NCBI GenBank assembly: GCA_033064195.1
Contig: JARBJD010000156.1
Span: 1-64,000 of the forward strand
Origin: Blattamonas nauphoetae
Taxonomy: Eukaryota > Preaxostyla > Oxymonadida
Length of the DNA stretch: 64,000 nt
Reading direction: 5' to 3'
Below, one piece after another: positions 60,861 through 64,000 of the stretch. Every line of letters begins with the position of its first letter. Positions within the stretch are counted from its first letter, which is position 1. The notes under the pieces were generated by a model. That model ran no database searches and was not told where the DNA came from. It saw only the letters and a program-made list of their open reading frames with translations. The translations under genes and the position numbers were made by a program.

Positions 60861-62102
60861 ATGTTCTCATATCGTTCATTAATGCATGAATCCAAGATAA
60901 ATTGTCCCATTTGCTCATCAGACGTTTCCACATCAGATTATCTTAATCATCTCGCTTCAACTTGTCTCGACAGCCTTCCTGATCGTATTTTTCTCTTTCT
61001 TTCTACATCCTCTGTCGGTACAGCAAGCGATCCAGCATTCATGTCAGCCATCTCTCATCCTTTTTCCTGTCCATTCTGCGATCTCTTGAACATTAATCGT
61101 CCTGTCAACATCTTCGATTTGGCACAGCATTCCCGTCACCACATCACACTCTCGAAATGCACCACAGTTTCAGAAATGCAGTTCATCTTAGCTCAACTCC
61201 ACCCAACATATGATGCAGTACTCAAACAATACATTTTTCAGAACGTTGGTTTGACTTTTCTTCAATTATCATTATCAGATCTACGAAACGATAGAACACT
61301 CATCCGATCTCGAAAACAGATGGCGCCTAAGAAGCCAAACGGATTCACCCTCCTCTTCAAAAAACTATTTTCCACAGACCATAAGAAAACCAGTCCAGTC
61401 TTCGAGGAACATCCTCCAATCGTAAAGACCCCTTCCTCTCTCGCCCCCCAACGCCCAGATTCTGCACATCCAACGCCATCACCAAGTGAATCGTCGTGCA
61501 AGTGCTCTCTTTCTGTCTCTTCGATGGATGACTTTCAGTTTTTGAATGTTCCATTTCGGTTGAAGGAATCCACTCCAAGCGACAACTCCTTTGACGACAT
61601 TTTCTTGGAAGCTCTCTCCACTCTCTTCCCAGATTCGGCAAATAATACTGTTCTGCCAGATGCCCCCACGTTTTCTGTTTCAACCATTCAATCGGACTCA
61701 ACATCGAGTATTCGAACATCTTTCCAAAGTTCGCAGATTGGAGCATCAAACGGGGAAGAATGTGATTCAACAGACGTAACAACGACTTTTCAAGACAATC
61801 CAATTCCGCATGCTCCACCTCTCCCTGAGGAACATCGTGTGTCGGGTGCAGACACATCAACAGCTCTTCTCCCTGACAGAACGGAGGCAGAATACACTGT
61901 ATTCCATTCACCACATGAATTGCCGATTCCTTCTGCTATTCTGGTAGGCGGACATTATAGTTCCATTCCACAAGTCGAACAACACTCGACTTCAACAGAG
62001 CGTGATCGCTCGAGCCAGCTCGCTGCGACAGAAGCTCCAAAGAAGAGGAAGAAGATCTCTCTGTTTCAAAGATACATGATTGTCAATCCTCTCTCATTTT
62101 AA
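60861..62102 (+). CDS. Zinc-finger-like protein with disordered C-terminus
   Basis: Open frame of up to 413 aa; Met at 60861 or 60882 (MHESKINCPIC). The N-terminal ~110 residues carry two Cys/His clusters: CPICSSDVSTSDYLNHLAST followed by a Cys, and CPFCDLLNINRPVNIFDL with a nearby HSRHH. This is a pattern like paired C2HC/Di19-type fingers. The rest is Ser/Thr/Pro-rich with basic patches (KKPNGFTLLFKKLF; KKRKKISLFQRYM). No intron is needed. The family is not firmly recognised; DNA, RNA or ubiquitin binding are all possible. The divergent neighbour starts 257 bp upstream. Confidence 0.65.
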   Translation: MFSYRSLMHESKINCPICSSDVSTSDYLNHLASTCLDSLPDRIFLFLSTSSVGTASDPAFMSAISHPFSCPFCDLLNINRPVNIFDLAQHSRHHITLSKCTTVSEMQFILAQLHPTYDAVLKQYIFQNVGLTFLQLSLSDLRNDRTLIRSRKQMAPKKPNGFTLLFKKLFSTDHKKTSPVFEEHPPIVKTPSSLAPQRPDSAHPTPSPSESSCKCSLSVSSMDDFQFLNVPFRLKESTPSDNSFDDIFLEALSTLFPDSANNTVLPDAPTFSVSTIQSDSTSSIRTSFQSSQIGASNGEECDSTDVTTTFQDNPIPHAPPLPEEHRVSGADTSTALLPDRTEAEYTVFHSPHELPIPSAILVGGHYSSIPQVEQHSTSTERDRSSQLAATEAPKKRKKISLFQRYMIVNPLSF

Positions 62103-62232
62103 CATCGTCGTTTCCCTTTCCATCAACTTTTCTCACCATCCACAAACTTCTTGATGGTTTTTCTCGTTTTGTCTCTCAATACTTCCACATCTCTGGAGCT
62201 TTCCAGCTAATAAGTAGATAAACTATAGGGGA

Positions 62233-63004
62233 TTAAGTTGACGTTCTTGATTTGCGTGTTGAATCGAGAGTTCGATCATATTTATCGAATTTGTGGGTGA
62301 CCGACAATTCGTGCATCTGTTTCGGTGTTAGTCGCCCTGTTAGGTGCAAATCTAATCCACTAGGTGTGGTTTTTCCTGGTGAAGGAACCCAACGAATGTT
62401 GCTAGGTCGAGGGGGGGCAGGTGGGAGCCTTCTGACCTTTCTCTTCACTGGCATTGTCTCAGTTGTTGAATTAGAGGTTTGTTGTGTTGTTTGAGTCTCC
62501 TTAACCTCAAACTTGATAGGTTTTGGTGGTGGCTCTGGATGCTCTTTCATCAAGAGAAGAAAATGAATGCGTGGTGAGACTTGAGGAGTTGATGAAGAAA
62601 ATATTCTTGAAATTTCGACCCATTGATTGAGATTGGACCAAAGATGTTCTATCGCAAACTTCTCGGGGAAGAAAGTGGATTTATTAGAGTGATTGTCATC
62701 AGAGAAGAAGAAAGTCATCATCCATTTCTGTCCAGCGGTTTTCTTTTCTAAACATGACATAATTCAAAAATCACAAGGATACCTGGCGATAAAGAGAAAT
62801 AGCAAGTTGTTTGTTGCGATAGATAGGGGTGAGTCTTTGGAGTAATGGAGATAGTGACATCTTCAAATCCATTCAAGCTTGAGAGAGTAAAAAGTGGCTA
62901 AATACATACCGAAATCGGATAATTGGACTTACAAGTGAAAATAAGAAACGGGAAGGTTCAACTCGCTTGATTATCACATTGATGGAGTGTCTCATTTCAT
63001 CCAT
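62233..63004 (-). CDS. Unknown protein, 234 aa, three exons
   Basis: Exons 63004-62910, 62877-62783 and 62747-62233 join in frame across 32- and 35-nt introns beginning GTATGT and GTATCC. The product begins MDEMRHSINVIIKRVEPS and continues LNGFEDVTISITPKTHPYL, QKWMMTFFFSDD and EHLWSNLNQWVEISRIFSS, then a Pro/Lys-rich C-terminus (PVKRKVRRLPPAPPRPSN). The first half has a beta-rich alternation; the tail looks disordered. I do not recognise the family. The clean splice phasing over three exons argues that it is a real gene. Its start is 82 bp from the divergent gene at 63087. Confidence 0.6.
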
Positions 63005-63086
63005 GGGACGATCTTCACATTTTCAACACCACATTCTGTATCAAGGTTTCACGCCTTGAATTTGTTCAATCACAACATTTATTTCC

Positions 63087-64000
63087 ATGAAGCGGCAATG
63101 GTGTTCAGCAATAACCAAAAATATCTTCGGACTCCTCATTCTCGTCCTCTCGCTCTATCCTTTGACGTTTTTGATCAAAAATGTCCCACATAGTACTCCA
63201 CATGTTGTTGTTTTTGGATGTATCTCTTCTTTTCACTGTTTATTATGTTTGATAACAGCTTCTCCAAGTCTGACTCATCAAAACGAGAATTCACAATTAG
63301 AAACAGAAATGTCGTCGATTTTAACAGGTCCCCGCATAAATGGTATCTTTTATTGTCCTTTTTTCACTTCATTCTCACTTGTGATCTGTTTTTGCCTTCA
63401 CGTCATCGCATTACCACAGACCAAGCAGAATTCTTCGCTAAATCCATCCTCCGTCATACTCGTGACCTCGCCACACATGACGTCAACCTTCATGTCAGTT
63501 TTATTTCTCCAGTCCTCGGAAATAAGGTGGAGAAACCTCTTTTAGACGAACTCCACAAAAACGGTTCGCTTTTCACATTTTTTTCATTGTTATGTGATTA
63601 TATTTTATCTTTAGGTATTGACATCTCTCATATGATCAATATCTCTCCTGGAGAACCCGAACAATCACTCCAGCCGCAACACTTCGCCTCACGCTTTTCG
63701 AAGGCCCACTCGTTTGGCACTGAAGGGAATACAGTTTTTAAAAGATGGATGCTGTCTTACACACATCGGAAGCTCTTTGCTGGAGCAGATTTGATCGTGA
63801 TTAGTGGGGATACACCGCACAACACGTCGAGATTTTTGATCGCTGCGGCTGATTCGTACGTCAAGCCAGTGTTGTACATGGCGACAGATTCTGATGTGTC
63901 CAGAATGAACACAGATGACTACGAGACTGATGAAGCCCCCACCGTCATCCACGTGAGCGAGCGCGTGCTCCACTTCCTCGCCGCCCCGGAGGTCTGCAAT
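63087..64000 (+). CDS. Membrane-anchored protein, possibly glycosyltransferase-like (3' end outside window)
   Basis: Starts at 63087 with MKRQWCSAITKNIF and one strong hydrophobic helix (GLLILVLSLYPLTFLI), a signal-anchor as in type II Golgi/ER enzymes. Spliced exons then read SSILTGPRINDQAEFFAKSI, LRHTRDLATHDVNLHVSFIS and, after a GTTCGC...TTTAG intron ending at 63614, GIDISHMINISPGEPEQS, LFAGADLIVISGDTP, VKPVLYMATDSDVSR and VIHVSERVLHFLAAPEV. The order (a GP-x-x-N segment, then Rossmann-like strands, ADLIV, a YMATDSD strand) resembles the N-terminal half of GT-B/GT4-type glycosyltransferases, but this is inference from pattern alone. The gene runs off the window at 64000. Confidence 0.55.

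Noticed and set aside
1-64000. CRISPR arrays, rRNA genes, prokaryotic operons
   Set aside because: No regularly spaced repeats, no rRNA signature, and the genes are clearly eukaryotic and spliced.

Overview
This is a eukaryotic nuclear window from a flagellated protist. It carries intraflagellar-transport genes (IFT56, IFT81), an axonemal inner-arm dynein heavy chain, ribosomal protein eS10, TRAPPC4, a CIR1-type splicing-linked factor, an AGC kinase and an LRR-PP2C phosphatase. Genes are tightly packed (58 to about 300 bp apart) on both strands. Introns are very short (about 31-135 nt) with an odd donor, most often GTTTG or GTCTG. All three standard stop codons are used. A compact metamonad/excavate-type flagellate, perhaps an oxymonad, is my best guess, but this is inference from style and not from a marker gene.

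Layout. 1-4431: a decayed DIRS-like tyrosine-recombinase retroelement with nested inverted repeats at its right end. 4563-7098 (-): AGC protein kinase with an atypical-PKC-like hydrophobic motif. 7114-7930 (+): secreted/ER thioredoxin-fold protein lacking CxxC. 8106-9747 (+): TPR-like protein. 9928-10879 (+): CIR1 homologue. 10973-11609 (-): E2 ubiquitin-conjugating-type enzyme with HPA in place of HPN. 11747-13881 (-): IFT56. 14005-15696 (-): SLC35F6-like transporter. 16049-16181 and 17835-17967: two copies of a ~133 bp repeat. 16608-17262 (-): eS10. 17438-17834 (-): 3' half of a PP2C gene, a pseudogene. 17835-20158 (-): ARM/importin-alpha-like gene. 20351-22693 (-): IFT81. 22775-36386 (-): DNAH2-type dynein heavy chain, about 4505 aa. 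36564-37101 (-): TRAPPC4. 37324-42927 (+): LRR-PP2C, PHLPP-like, 1806 aa. 43231-54203 (+): giant WD40/coiled-coil protein, 3641 aa. 54262-55690 (-): UDP-glucose pyrophosphorylase. 55978-60603 (-): large ARM-repeat protein. 60861-62102 (+): Zn-finger protein. 62233-63004 (-): unknown 234-aa protein. 63087-64000 (+): membrane-anchored, possibly glycosyltransferase-like protein cut by the window end.

How the genes relate. IFT56, IFT81, the DNAH2 dynein and probably the giant WD40 protein all belong to building or driving a motile flagellum, and three of them lie within 25 kb. IFT56 and IFT81 are both IFT-B subunits, and DNAH2 is cargo of the IFT system. The other genes are housekeeping (ribosome, splicing, vesicle tethering, UDP-glucose supply). 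There is no operon logic in a eukaryote, but several divergent pairs have starts only 15-257 bp apart, so shared promoters are likely.

I did not find a clearly new multi-gene system. The observations most worth following are the splice-donor consensus, the dispersed repeat that forms the end of one gene and abuts a PP2C fragment, the E2 and thioredoxin-fold proteins with altered catalytic motifs, and the Glu-type hydrophobic motif of the AGC kinase.
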